From assembly GCA_038239195.1 (NCBI GenBank), contig JBBSEZ010000207.1:1-16754 (forward strand): DNA of 16,754 nt, given 5' to 3'. This document shows positions 6,867-14,246 of the stretch, piece after piece. The notes under the pieces were generated by a model that was given only the letters and a program-made list of their open reading frames with translations, was not told the origin of the DNA and made no database searches. This stretch comes from JBBSEZ01 sp038239195 (GTDB taxonomy: Bacteria > Planctomycetota > Planctomycetia > Gemmatales > Gemmataceae). Position numbers and translations under genes: made by a program. Each line of letters begins with the position of its first letter. Position 1 is the first letter of the stretch.

Positions 6867-7865
6867 TTATCGCGTCATACACGCGACGAGCCGGCGCTCG
6901 GCCCAGCGGATGCCACCGGCGCCGTCCCAGCCGACGAAGCCGATGTGTCCGCCGTACGGCAAGATGCGCAGCGTGACGTTGTCGGGGGCGCGCAGCTGCT
7001 CGAACGGCTCGACGGCGATGAACGGGTCGTCGCGCGCCGTCAGCACCAGCGTCGGCAGCGCGATGCGCTCGATCAGCGGGGCGGCCGAGGCGCGGCGGTA
7101 GTAATCGAGCGCGTCGGCGAACCCGGAGCGCGGCGCGGTGTAGAGCTCGTCGAACTGCCGAAGCGTCAGGTGCTTCGGGAAGCGCAGCTCCGGCAGGTCG
7201 GGGAAGTGGCGCTGCCGCTGGCGCGCCTCCAGCACCAGGTCGCGCAAGAAGTTGTCGTGATAGATTCGATTGCCGGGAAGAGCGATGAGGCCCGCGCAGC
7301 GCGCCAGGTCGATGGGAGGGGCGAGGGCGGCCACGCGCGCCAGGCCGGGCACGGGCCCGTCGGCCGCCTCGCCGGCCAGCTTCAACACGAGGTTGCCGCC
7401 CAGCGAGACGCCGAGGAGCCAGAGTGGGGAGGCGGGCGACCAACGATGCAGTTCTCCCAGCGCGGCGCGGAGGTCGTCGGACCGGCCGGCGTGGTAGAAG
7501 CTCCGGGCCAGAGGGAGGCCCTTGCCGGCGCCGCGCAGGTCGAGGCGCACGGTGCGTACCCCCTGCGCCAGCAGCAGGCCCGCCAGGCGGGCGATGTGCG
7601 GCGAGGCGTGGGAACCGCTCAGGCCGTGGACCAGCAGGGCGATCGGCCCCCCCGGGCGCCAGCCGGCCGGGACGTTGTCGTGCAGGACCAGACCATCGCC
7701 ATCCGGCATCCAGAGGATGCGCTGGCGGTCCGCCACCGGGCAGCTCGGGCCGGGCAGCAAGTGGCCCAGGAGCGTCTGCACGTGCGGATTGCGCATCAGG
7801 GGAAACGGTCGGAACTCGAAGTCGGGCTCGCGTTCCAGGACCGCCGACAAGGAGCCGTGGCTCAT
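6867..7865 (-). CDS. YheT-type alpha/beta hydrolase (332 aa)
   Basis: The fold and triad are readable. An oxyanion region LLVHGLSGSHASPHI lies at 77-91, the nucleophile elbow GVSLGGN puts Ser at 154, LTARDDPF gives an acid at 279/280, and GGHIGF gives His 307. The N-terminal NPHVQTLL (26-33) and the HGLSGS motif are typical of the YheT/ABHD1-3 group. Its members are predicted esterases or lipases of uncertain substrate. There is no signal peptide, so it is probably cytoplasmic. I chose ATG 7865, preceded by GGGAGG 4 bases away. A GTG at 7877, with GGAGGAGGG further upstream, is an almost equal alternative that adds four residues. It is divergent from the agmatine deiminase gene and convergent with the DUF6569-like gene, so probably monocistronic. 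Confidence 0.9.
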   Translation of the reverse strand: MSHGSLSAVLEREPDFEFRPFPLMRNPHVQTLLGHLLPGPSCPVADRQRILWMPDGDGLVLHDNVPAGWRPGGPIALLVHGLSGSHASPHIARLAGLLLAQGVRTVRLDLRGAGKGLPLARSFYHAGRSDDLRAALGELHRWSPASPLWLLGVSLGGNLVLKLAGEAADGPVPGLARVAALAPPIDLARCAGLIALPGNRIYHDNFLRDLVLEARQRQRHFPDLPELRFPKHLTLRQFDELYTAPRSGFADALDYYRRASAAPLIERIALPTLVLTARDDPFIAVEPFEQLRAPDNVTLRILPYGGHIGFVGWDGAGGIRWAERRLVACMTR

Positions 7866-7921
7866 GGGCCCTCCCACCCTCGACTTCCCTCCTCCGGGGC
7901 GCCGGGAAGGGCCTACTTTCT

Positions 7922-7949
7922 ATTTTAACCGATGAGCGGGCGGCGGGAA
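7922..7949 (-). promoter_or_regulatory. Possible promoter of the YheT-type hydrolase
   Basis: On the minus strand, TAAAAT (7922-7927) sits 16 bases after TTCCCG (7944-7949), in the only AT-rich patch (about 7915-7929) of the divergent intergenic region. The -10 is good and the -35 is poor. The same patch reads TATTTT on the plus strand and might serve the agmatine deiminase gene instead. Confidence 0.25.
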
Positions 7950-8022
7950 CGATTTCGCGCCGGCACAGCCTAGGAAGTTCGCACCACTTCCGTCAACCCC
8001 GGAAACCAGCCCTCGAGGCGCC

Positions 8023-9081
8023 ATGCCTTCACTCCCAACCCCCGGCCAACTCGGTTTCCGCATGCCCGCCGAATGGGGACCGCACGCCGCCACCTGGATC
8101 GCCTGGCCCCACAAGAGCGACGACTGGCCCGGCAAGTTCGGCCCCATCCCCTGGGTGTACGTCGAGATCGTCCGTCACCTCCACCTATCGGAGCGCGTCC
8201 GCATCCTTGTGCAGGACAAAGCGGCCGAACGGGCCGCGCGCCTCCAGTTGGCGCGCGCCAACGTCGATCTATCCTGCCTGGGCTTCTTCTCTTTCCCCAC
8301 CGATCGCGTCTGGCTGCGCGACTCTGCCGCACTTTTCGTCAAGGACGGCGCCGGCAACCGGGTCGCCCTCGACTGGCGCTTCAACGCCTGGGCCAAATAC
8401 GACAACTGGCAGCGCGACGACGCTTTGCCTGCCCAGATCGCCGAGGCGCTCGGCCTGCCGTGCTGGCAGCCGGAGCGGAACGGGGCTCGCGTCGTGCTGG
8501 AGGGGGGCAGCATCGACGTCAACGGGCAAGGGCTGTTGTTGACGACCGAGGAGTGCTTGCTCAGTCCGGTGCAGGCGCGCAACCCCGGATTGGGGAGGCA
8601 GGAGATCGAAGAAGTGTTTCGGGACTACCTCGGCGTGTCGAAGGTGCTGTGGCTGGGGCGCGGCATCGTCGGCGACGACACCCACGGCCACGTCGATGAC
8701 CTCGCCCGCTTCGTCGGGCCGCGCACCGTCGTCGTGGCGAGCGAGGACGACCCGGGCGATGAGAACTGCGAGCCGTTGCGCGAGAACCGCGAGCGGTTGC
8801 GCGGCATGACCGATGAGGAGGGCAGAGCGCTCGAGGTACACGAGCTGCCGATGCCGGCGCCGGTGATGTTTCGGGGGCAGAGGCTGCCGGCGAGCTACGC
8901 GAACTTCTACGTCGCGAACGATCGCGTGCTGGTGCCGACGTTCAACGACCCCAACGACCGGCGAGCGCTGAACGTGTTGGCGGAACTGTTCCCGGGGCGC
9001 GCGGTGGTGGGGATTCACGCCGTCGATCTGGTGTGGGGTTTCGGCACGCTGCACTGTTTGACGCAGCAGGAGCCCCTGTAA
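8023..9081 (+). CDS. aguA: Agmatine deiminase family protein (352 aa)
   Basis: This guanidine-group-modifying enzyme of the agmatine deiminase/peptidyl-arginine deiminase superfamily probably converts agmatine to N-carbamoylputrescine and ammonia on the route to putrescine. Motifs appear in order: PAEWGPHAATWIAWPH (15-30), TDRVWLRDS with D100, LEGGSIDVNG (159-168, E160), DDTHGHVDD with H223, and the nucleophile region GTLHCLTQQ with C345 near the C-terminus. Length is slightly below the usual 360-380. The ATG at 8023 has GAGG 5 bases upstream. No N-carbamoylputrescine amidase gene (aguB) is adjacent, so pathway assignment rests on the family alone. The stop codon's last base is the first base of the intergenic inverted repeat. 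No signal peptide, so cytoplasmic. Confidence 0.92.
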   Translation: MPSLPTPGQLGFRMPAEWGPHAATWIAWPHKSDDWPGKFGPIPWVYVEIVRHLHLSERVRILVQDKAAERAARLQLARANVDLSCLGFFSFPTDRVWLRDSAALFVKDGAGNRVALDWRFNAWAKYDNWQRDDALPAQIAEALGLPCWQPERNGARVVLEGGSIDVNGQGLLLTTEECLLSPVQARNPGLGRQEIEEVFRDYLGVSKVLWLGRGIVGDDTHGHVDDLARFVGPRTVVVASEDDPGDENCEPLRENRERLRGMTDEEGRALEVHELPMPAPVMFRGQRLPASYANFYVANDRVLVPTFNDPNDRRALNVLAELFPGRAVVGIHAVDLVWGFGTLHCLTQQEPL

Positions 9082-9178
9082 GGTGACAAGGTGAGGGGGG
9101 TGACAAGGTGAAAAAAAGCCACGACAGGCGCCAAGCCCTGTCACCCCCTCACCCTGTCACCCCCTCACCTTGTCACCT
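9081..9178. repeat. GGTGACAAGGTGA tandem and inverted repeat filling a convergent intergenic gap
   Basis: The left block (9081-9110) holds two copies of GGTGACAAGGTGA separated by four G. The right block (9136-9178), read on the minus strand, holds a 16-base unit, GGTGACAAGGTGAGGG then GGTGACAGGGTGAGGG, plus a partial third copy. A perfect 19-bp inverted repeat joins AGGTGACAAGGTGAGGGGG (9081-9099) to its complement at 9160-9178. The structure runs from one stop codon to the next and is likely both a transcription barrier and a dispersed low-complexity repeat. Confidence 0.85.
9111..9142 (-). terminator. Probable intrinsic terminator downstream of the kinase gene
   Basis: Read on the minus strand, the stem GACAGG (9137-9142) and CCTGTC (9123-9128) with an 8-base loop is followed 5 bases later by seven T (9111-9117). 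It lies 37 bases past the kinase gene's stop and sits in the loop of the larger inverted repeat. The stem is short and set back from the T-run. Confidence 0.4.
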
Positions 9179-11473
9179 TTACCCCCCCACCTCCTGATAG
9201 ATCCGCTCGATCTCGCCCGCACACCCGCGGAACACCTGCATCAGCGCCGGGTCGAACTGTCCGGCCGACGCCTCGGTCATCAGTTGCAAGGCGGCCACGT
9301 GGGACAGGGCGGGCTTGTAACTGCGCCGCGAGCGCAGGGCGTCGTAGACGTCGGCGATGGTCACGATGCGCGCCGCCAGCGGGATGGCCTCGCCGGCCAG
9401 CCGGTCGGGGTAGCCGGCGCCGTCGAAGCGCTCGTGGTGGTGGCGGGCGATGTCGATCGCCATTTGCAGGAACGCCAGCGCCGCGCCCTGCTGCCGGGCC
9501 ACATCCTTGAGCGTGTCGGCGCCGAGGGTGGTGTGAGCCTGCATCAGGATGCGCTCCTCGGGGGCCAGCTTGCCCGGCTTGAGCAGGATGTGGTCGGGCA
9601 GCTCCACCTTGCCGATGTCGTGCAGCGGGGCGCAGCAGACCAGCATGTCGATGAACCGCGCGTCGATCTGGTCGGCGAAGGTCGCCGTGCGCGCGGCGGC
9701 CTCGGCGAGGGCTTGACAGTAGCGCTGCAACCGAACCAGGTGCCCGGGGCCCTCGTTCTCGCGCTGCTCGACCAGCTTGGCGAGGGCCAGCACGAGAGCG
9801 TTGCGCACCTCGGCGAGGTCGCCGTCGCGCGAGCTGAGGTTGCGCTCCAGCTCGGCGTTGACCGCCAGGAGGCGATTGTTGAGCAGGTCGGTGCGATCCT
9901 GCGCTTCCTGGAGGCGCAGGGCCGATTGCACGCGCCCGTGGAGCTGGACGATGCTGCACGGCTTGGTGAGGTAGTCGTCGGCCCCGGCCATGAGCATCCC
10001 CGCCATCTCGTCGGGCGAGGCCTGGCCGGAGAACATGATGATCTTCACGTGCGGGCTGGGTGGGGCCTCGCGTAGGCGGACCAGCACCTCCAGGCCCGAC
10101 AGCCCCGGCATGTTCACGTCGAGCAGCACCAGATCGTAGGGCACCGCCGCCGCCGCCGCGAGCGCCTGCGAGCCGGTGGGCGCCTCGTCGCACAGCATCC
10201 CCTCGCCCTGCAACACCGCCCGACACAGGTCGCGAATGCCCGGCTCGTCGTCCACGACGAGGATGCGCTTGGTGGTCTCCCTCGTCCCGGTGCCCCCCCA
10301 GGTCGAGCGCGGCCCGTTGCTCGGCGAGAGGGCGGGGACGGTCAGGAACGAGCGAGACAGCCCGTTGAGCGAGCCGGGCTTGAGGAACGGCAGCAGGGCG
10401 CGCATGACCGACTGGGGGCTCGAGTAACGGTCGTCGGGGCTCAGGGCCATCATGCGCCCCACGACCGCGTCGAGCTCGGCCGGGAGGCTCGGCAGGACCG
10501 CGCGCACCGAGGGCGCCGGCTGCGTCAGGCGACGCATCAGCACCTCGGTCATGTTGCCCTCGCCGGGGAACGGCAACTGCCCGGTCAGGCACCAGAACAG
10601 CGTCCCGCCCAGCCCGTAGACGTCGGCGCGCACGTCCGCCATGCTGGCGTCGCGCGCCTGCTCGGGGGCCATGAAGTCCAGCGTCCCCAGGACCGTGCCG
10701 GGCTGCGTCATGCGGTTGTCGGTACGACGCGACAAACCGAAGTCGAGGAGCTTCGCCTGCTCCTCGGCCGTGATGATCACGTTGGACGGCTTGATGTCGC
10801 GATGCACGAGGTTGAACTTGGCCGTCTCGCCCAGGGCACAGGCGATCTGGTGCGCGATGTTGCACGCCTTGCCGATCGGCAGGGGCCCGTGGCTCAGCAC
10901 GTACTCTTCGAGGTCCTGGCCGGGCACGAACTCCATCACCAGATACCACAACACCGGCCCCTCGGGGTCGGGGCTGAAGGCCCGGCCGGCGTCCACGGCG
11001 GCGACGATGTTGGGGTGTCGTAGCCGGGCCACGGCGCGCATCTCGGCCGAGAAGCGCGTCTCGAGGCGCGGGTCCTGGCCGCGCGTCACGTGCAGCACCT
11101 TGATCGCCACCACGTGGCGCATTTCCAGGTGCTCCGCCTTGAACACGACCGCCATTCCGCCGGCGCCGATGCGGTCGATCACTCGATAGTTGCCCAGGAC
11201 CAGGCCGAACGTCGAGCCGGCGCCGATGCGGGCCGACTGGTAATGCGTCAGGAGCCCCATCTGGACGAGCAGCGCGAGCGTCTTCTCTTTCTCCGAGCAG
11301 CGCAGCAGCCGCTCGCGGTCGCCCAGCGCGATGCGCTCCCAGTCCTCGGGGTGGATCAGCGAGGTGGCCAGGAGGTCGTAGATCAGTCCCTCGATCGGGG
11401 AGCGCTGATCGGGCGAGTAGGAGGTCAGGCGGAACAGGTCGGGGCCGGTCAGGCTGCTCAACGTACTGGACAT
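9179..11473 (-). CDS. Ser/Thr protein kinase - receiver - HD-GYP fusion protein (764 aa)
   Basis: Three signalling modules occur in one soluble polypeptide. Residues 1-94 are a helical region ending LTHYQSARI...LVLGNYR, seen before kinases in planctomycetes. The Hanks-type kinase (about 95-363) has a glycine loop GAGGMAVVF, VAIK (K125), HRDIKPSN (D226), DFG (D244) and MAPEQ, so it looks active. A linker leads to a receiver domain (403-520) with DD408-409, phospho-acceptor D452 and K504. A helical linker is followed by an HD-GYP domain (about 550-764): GHLVRLQRY, HDIGK (H618 D619), H647, HHHERFDGAGYP (678-689) and ADVYDALRSRRSYK. All metal-binding residues and the GYP signature seem present, which suggests cyclic-di-GMP phosphodiesterase activity. 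No membrane span. The ATG at 11473 has GGAG about 8 bases upstream. It follows a response regulator by 45 bases and is probably co-transcribed with it. Confidence 0.94.
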   Translation of the reverse strand: MSSTLSSLTGPDLFRLTSYSPDQRSPIEGLIYDLLATSLIHPEDWERIALGDRERLLRCSEKEKTLALLVQMGLLTHYQSARIGAGSTFGLVLGNYRVIDRIGAGGMAVVFKAEHLEMRHVVAIKVLHVTRGQDPRLETRFSAEMRAVARLRHPNIVAAVDAGRAFSPDPEGPVLWYLVMEFVPGQDLEEYVLSHGPLPIGKACNIAHQIACALGETAKFNLVHRDIKPSNVIITAEEQAKLLDFGLSRRTDNRMTQPGTVLGTLDFMAPEQARDASMADVRADVYGLGGTLFWCLTGQLPFPGEGNMTEVLMRRLTQPAPSVRAVLPSLPAELDAVVGRMMALSPDDRYSSPQSVMRALLPFLKPGSLNGLSRSFLTVPALSPSNGPRSTWGGTGTRETTKRILVVDDEPGIRDLCRAVLQGEGMLCDEAPTGSQALAAAAAVPYDLVLLDVNMPGLSGLEVLVRLREAPPSPHVKIIMFSGQASPDEMAGMLMAGADDYLTKPCSIVQLHGRVQSALRLQEAQDRTDLLNNRLLAVNAELERNLSSRDGDLAEVRNALVLALAKLVEQRENEGPGHLVRLQRYCQALAEAAARTATFADQIDARFIDMLVCCAPLHDIGKVELPDHILLKPGKLAPEERILMQAHTTLGADTLKDVARQQGAALAFLQMAIDIARHHHERFDGAGYPDRLAGEAIPLAARIVTIADVYDALRSRRSYKPALSHVAALQLMTEASAGQFDPALMQVFRGCAGEIERIYQEVGG

Positions 11474-11518
11474 CGAGGGCTCCGAAACATCGGGGGAGGG
11501 AGCGGGACTTGCCCCGCC

Positions 11519-12142
11519 TCAGCCGCCTTGTTTGCGCTGGCGCGCCGCGAGAAGCTGAGGTTCGACGATCTTCTGGAAACAGGGCGGGCAGATCCCGTGG
11601 CTGAACTCTAGCTCCGAATGCGCGCCGATGTAGTGTTCGACTTGCTGCCAGTAGTTTTTATCGTCGCGAACGCACTTGCAGTAGGAGCAGATGGGCAAGA
11701 GCCCCTGGAGCTGGTTGACGTTCGCCAGCGCCTTCTCCAGTTCCTGCACCTGCTTCGCCAGATCGCGCTGCAGCTTCAAAAAGCGCGCTCCCACCTGAAG
11801 TCGAGCGTAGAGCTCGTCGCGGTCGAACGGTTTGGTGACGTAATCGTCGGCCCCGGCCTCGAAGCCGCGCAGCACGTCCTCCTTGGCGCTGCGCCCCGTG
11901 AGCAAGATCAGGTAGACGAAGCGCGGGGCGGGCAGCGCCCGGGCGCGCCGGCAAACCTCCATCCCGTCGAGCCCGGGCATCAGCCCGTCGAGGATGGCGG
12001 CCTCGAGGGACGGATCGCCCGCCAGGAGCTCCCAGGCGGCGATGCCGTCGGCGGCGAGGTGGACCACGTGTCCCCACGATTCGAGGCTGGCCTGGAGCAG
12101 GCGTCGGGCGACCAGTTCGTCGTCGGCAACGAGGATGTTCAT
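11519..12142 (-). CDS. Response regulator with C-terminal Cys-rich LPICSYCK module (207 aa)
   Basis: The receiver domain (1-120) has D7 D8, phospho-acceptor D52 (AILDGLMPG), T82 and K104 (YVTKPF), all in place. A coiled-coil-like helix follows (about 122-145, LQRDLAKQVQELEKALANVN). The C-terminal module, about 148-191, reads LLPICSYCKCVRD...YWQQVEHYI...EFSHGICPPC. It carries C152/C155 and C185/C188 plus H182 and probably binds a metal. This module recurs at the C-terminus of many bacterial signalling proteins, with no settled function known to me. There is no DNA-binding domain, so output is probably by protein contact. The ATG has GAGGGAG close upstream. It lies 54 bases after plsY and 45 bases before the kinase/HD-GYP gene on the same strand. 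Confidence 0.92.
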   Translation of the reverse strand: MNILVADDELVARRLLQASLESWGHVVHLAADGIAAWELLAGDPSLEAAILDGLMPGLDGMEVCRRARALPAPRFVYLILLTGRSAKEDVLRGFEAGADDYVTKPFDRDELYARLQVGARFLKLQRDLAKQVQELEKALANVNQLQGLLPICSYCKCVRDDKNYWQQVEHYIGAHSELEFSHGICPPCFQKIVEPQLLAARQRKQGG

Positions 12143-12196
12143 GGCTCCCTCTTTTCTTGCGCGCCGCGCTGCGCGGGTTCGCGAAACGGCAAGCAG

Positions 12197-13504
12197 TCAA
12201 AGAGCGCTTTTCGCGGCGCTGGCGGTCTCCCAGTCCCGCGGGGCCTCCGGCGCCTCGGCGGGCCGGGCGACCGGCCCCGGCAACTGCGCCGCCAGGGCCA
12301 TCGCCACCATCACCAGCGCCAGCGCCAGGAAGTTAAGGAGCAGGCTGTAGGTGTGCCAGCGCCCGAAGGTCGCCCGCGCGACCTCGGCCTCGGCGACGCG
12401 CTCGGCCTTCTCCGAGGTCGCCGCCAAGGCTCGCTCGGTGCTGGCGTTGCGCGGCTCGCGCAGGTCGTGGACCACGCGCTCCAGCCACCAGCCGAGGCCG
12501 ACCGTCAGCAGGGCGGCCAGCAGCAGGGCGGCGCGCAGGCGATGGGTTTTTTCGCCGCGCCCTGCCCAGGTCAGAGCGGTGGCGAGCGCCAGCAGGCCGC
12601 AGGCGGCCTGAACGCCATAATACCAGGGGAACAAGGGCCCGACAGCCGCCCCGCCGGCGCGCGATCCCTGTTCGAGGCGAAGCGGGTCGCGAAACCGCGC
12701 GCTGGGGGGCGGTTGGTCGTAGAGCTTCGGCAGCGGGAACCACGACGGGCGCTCCTCGGCGGGCTTCCGGCTGATTTCCTCGAAGTGCCGGAAGACGAGG
12801 GCCCCCGTGAGGGTGAAGAACGCGGCGGTGCCGAACCACAGGCCCAGGGCGAGGACGTGAATCGTCTTGGCGAGGAGGAACAGGCCGGGAGCGTCCTTGA
12901 CGCGGTGCTCGGTGCCGAGAAGGAGACGGCGGACGTTGCTCGCGTGCCGCACCACGATGAGCGAGGCGCCGAGCAAGCAGAACAGGGTGACGACGCACTG
13001 CCCCCAGGACCACGGCTCGGCGGCGAACAGCAGGCGCAAACCGCACAGGGCAAGCGCCGCCAGGAGCGAGGCGAGGGAGACGTAGCGCGTGCAGGCCAGC
13101 ACAGTGGCCCAGACGAGCAGGGCCGCGACGGCAGGGCCAGGCAGCAGCACCAGCACGACGCCGGCCCCGGTGGCCACGCCCTTGCCGCCCCGGAAGCCCA
13201 GGTAGAGGGGAAAAAGGTGCCCGAGGAACGCCGCGATCCCCGCGGTGACGCGGAGCGTGTCGGGCGGCAACTCGGGGGGCTGGGCGAGTTGACCGGCCAG
13301 GAGCACGGGAAGGGCGCCCTTGGCGGCGTCGAGCAGGAAGACGAGCACGCCCCAGCGCGGGCCCACGACGCGGGCGACGTTGGTGGCGCCAATGTTGCCG
13401 CTGCCCTGGCGCAAGACGTCCACGCCGCGCGCCCGGGCCACCAGGTAGCCGAAGGGGATGGCGCCGATGAGGTAGGCGATCCCGGCCAGCAGCAACACCT
13501 CCAC
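12197..13504 (-). CDS. plsY: Glycerol-3-phosphate acyltransferase PlsY fused to a DUF4149-like membrane domain (435 aa)
   Basis: Residues 1-203 are PlsY, which moves the acyl group from acyl-phosphate to glycerol-3-phosphate in the inner membrane, the first step of phospholipid synthesis. Its loops are intact: YLIGAIPFGYL (11-21), GSGNIGATNVAR (34-45), DAAKG (59-63), GHLFPLYLGFRGGKGVATG (95-113) and RHASNVRRLLLGTE (186-199). Residues about 205-406 form four more spans with a DUF4149-like signature (KTIHVLALGLWFGTAAFF, 213-230) and a charged loop (about 240-290). PlsY alone is about 200 aa, so this is a fusion about twice as long. The GTG at 13504 is preferred because GGAGGAGG lies 8 bases upstream and PlsY proteins begin just before this first span. 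The in-frame start at 13576 would add 24 atypical residues. It may head the operon with the two signalling genes. Confidence 0.92.
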   Translation of the reverse strand: MEVLLLAGIAYLIGAIPFGYLVARARGVDVLRQGSGNIGATNVARVVGPRWGVLVFLLDAAKGALPVLLAGQLAQPPELPPDTLRVTAGIAAFLGHLFPLYLGFRGGKGVATGAGVVLVLLPGPAVAALLVWATVLACTRYVSLASLLAALALCGLRLLFAAEPWSWGQCVVTLFCLLGASLIVVRHASNVRRLLLGTEHRVKDAPGLFLLAKTIHVLALGLWFGTAAFFTLTGALVFRHFEEISRKPAEERPSWFPLPKLYDQPPPSARFRDPLRLEQGSRAGGAAVGPLFPWYYGVQAACGLLALATALTWAGRGEKTHRLRAALLLAALLTVGLGWWLERVVHDLREPRNASTERALAATSEKAERVAEAEVARATFGRWHTYSLLLNFLALALVMVAMALAAQLPGPVARPAEAPEAPRDWETASAAKSAL

Positions 13505-13512
13505 GGTCGCGC

Positions 13513-13520
13513 CCTCCTCC
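13513..13520 (-). promoter_or_regulatory. plsY: Ribosome binding site deciding the GTG start of plsY
   Basis: Read on the minus strand this is GGAGGAGG, 8 bases before the GTG at 13504. It supports that start over the longer frame beginning at 13576. Confidence 0.75.
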
Positions 13521-13547
13521 AGGCCGCTGGGAGCAAGCCCACCCGAG

Positions 13548-13576
13548 ATGCTACGCGGTCCCGGGAGGGGAAGCAA
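13548..13576 (-). promoter_or_regulatory. plsY: Possible plsY promoter
   Basis: On the minus strand, TTGCTT (13571-13576) and TAGCAT (13548-13553) are separated by 17 bases, and the -10 is about 44 bases before the plsY start. The match is partial in both boxes. The -35 overlaps the left arm of a hairpin shared with the divergent promoter. Confidence 0.35.
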
Positions 13577-13596
13577 GCCGCGCGAGGGGGGCTTGC
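13573..13596. repeat. Short inverted repeat between the divergent plsY and MaoC genes
   Basis: GCAAGCC (13573-13579) and GGCTTGC (13590-13596) flank a 10-base loop. A further GCAAGCCC at 13533-13540 could pair with GGGCTTGC (13589-13596) instead. The arms overlap the -35 boxes proposed for both divergent promoters, so an operator role is possible but unproven. Confidence 0.4.
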
Positions 13597-13622
13597 GGAG
13601 AGACGGCGCATTTCAGTAAACT
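13593..13622 (+). promoter_or_regulatory. Possible promoter of the MaoC-like gene
   Basis: TTGCGG (13593-13598) and TAAACT (13617-13622) are 18 bases apart, about 100 bases before the MaoC-like ATG. The -10 falls in a local AT-rich patch (TTTCAGTAAACT) that stands out in this GC-rich sequence. Confidence 0.35.
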
Positions 13623-13723
13623 CTCTCGGTGGCCCTTCCTCCCGTCGCGATAAGCGCCCGACGAATGGGCGTCACCCCAAGGGAAGCCGGACAGGCGAGC
13701 CGCGTGTCAAAAGGACAACGACC

Positions 13724-14245
13724 ATGTCGTTTACCGACGTTCACCTCTACTTCGACGACGTGGAGGTCGGGCAGCAGTGGCAGTCGCTCGGCCGCACGAT
13801 CACCGAGGCCGACGTCGTCAACTTTGCCGGGCTGAGCGGCGACTTCAACCCAATCCACCTCGACCACCAGTTCGCGCGCACCACCCCGTTCCGCCGGCCG
13901 ATCGCTCATGGCCTGCTGGTCTTCTCCATCGGCTCGGGGCTGGGCCTCTACTCCCCCCCCATGCGCACCCTGGCGATCCTCAGCATTCGCGACTGGAACT
14001 TCAAGAACCCGGTCTACTTCGGCGATACCGTCCACGTCCTCAGCAAGGTGCTCCACAAGGAAGTGCGCGCGCGCGGGCGGCGCGGCGAGATCACCTGGCA
14101 GCGGCAGATCTTCAACCAGGACAACAAGGTCCTCATGGAAGGCACCACCCTCACCCTGGTCGAGGGGCGCGCGTCGCGCTCGGCCGTCGCCACCAAGGAG
14201 GAGGCGGAGGAACCTCAGCCCCAGGCGGAAGGCACGTCCGGTTAG
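13724..14245 (+). CDS. MaoC-like dehydratase/enoyl-CoA hydratase (173 aa)
   Basis: This is a single hot-dog domain of the MaoC/R-specific enoyl-CoA hydratase group, expected to hydrate trans-2-enoyl-CoA. The hydratase signature is clear: FAGLSGDFNPIHLDHQFA (34-51) with D40, N42 and H45 as the active-site set, then FRRPIAHGLL with the conserved AHG. The C-terminal strand VLMEGTTLTLVEGR is followed by a charged, probably disordered tail of about 20 residues. Length is normal for a one-domain member. The ATG has AAGGA 8 bases upstream. The exact substrate cannot be told from sequence, and no fatty-acid or polyhydroxyalkanoate genes are adjacent. The plsY gene on the other side at least touches lipid metabolism. 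The stop codon abuts the 90-bp nested inverted repeat. Confidence 0.9.
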   Translation: MSFTDVHLYFDDVEVGQQWQSLGRTITEADVVNFAGLSGDFNPIHLDHQFARTTPFRRPIAHGLLVFSIGSGLGLYSPPMRTLAILSIRDWNFKNPVYFGDTVHVLSKVLHKEVRARGRRGEITWQRQIFNQDNKVLMEGTTLTLVEGRASRSAVATKEEAEEPQPQAEGTSG

Positions 14246-14246
14246 T

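Noticed and set aside
9165..10949. Second minus-strand frame inside the kinase/HD-GYP gene
   Set aside because: Low-complexity Arg/Ala/Pro translation and a shadow of the real frame, which holds the kinase, receiver and HD-GYP motifs.
11618..13723. Very long plus-strand open frame ahead of the MaoC-like gene
   Set aside because: It is antisense to the response regulator and plsY, which have clear family motifs. Only the last 173 codons from 13724 look like protein.
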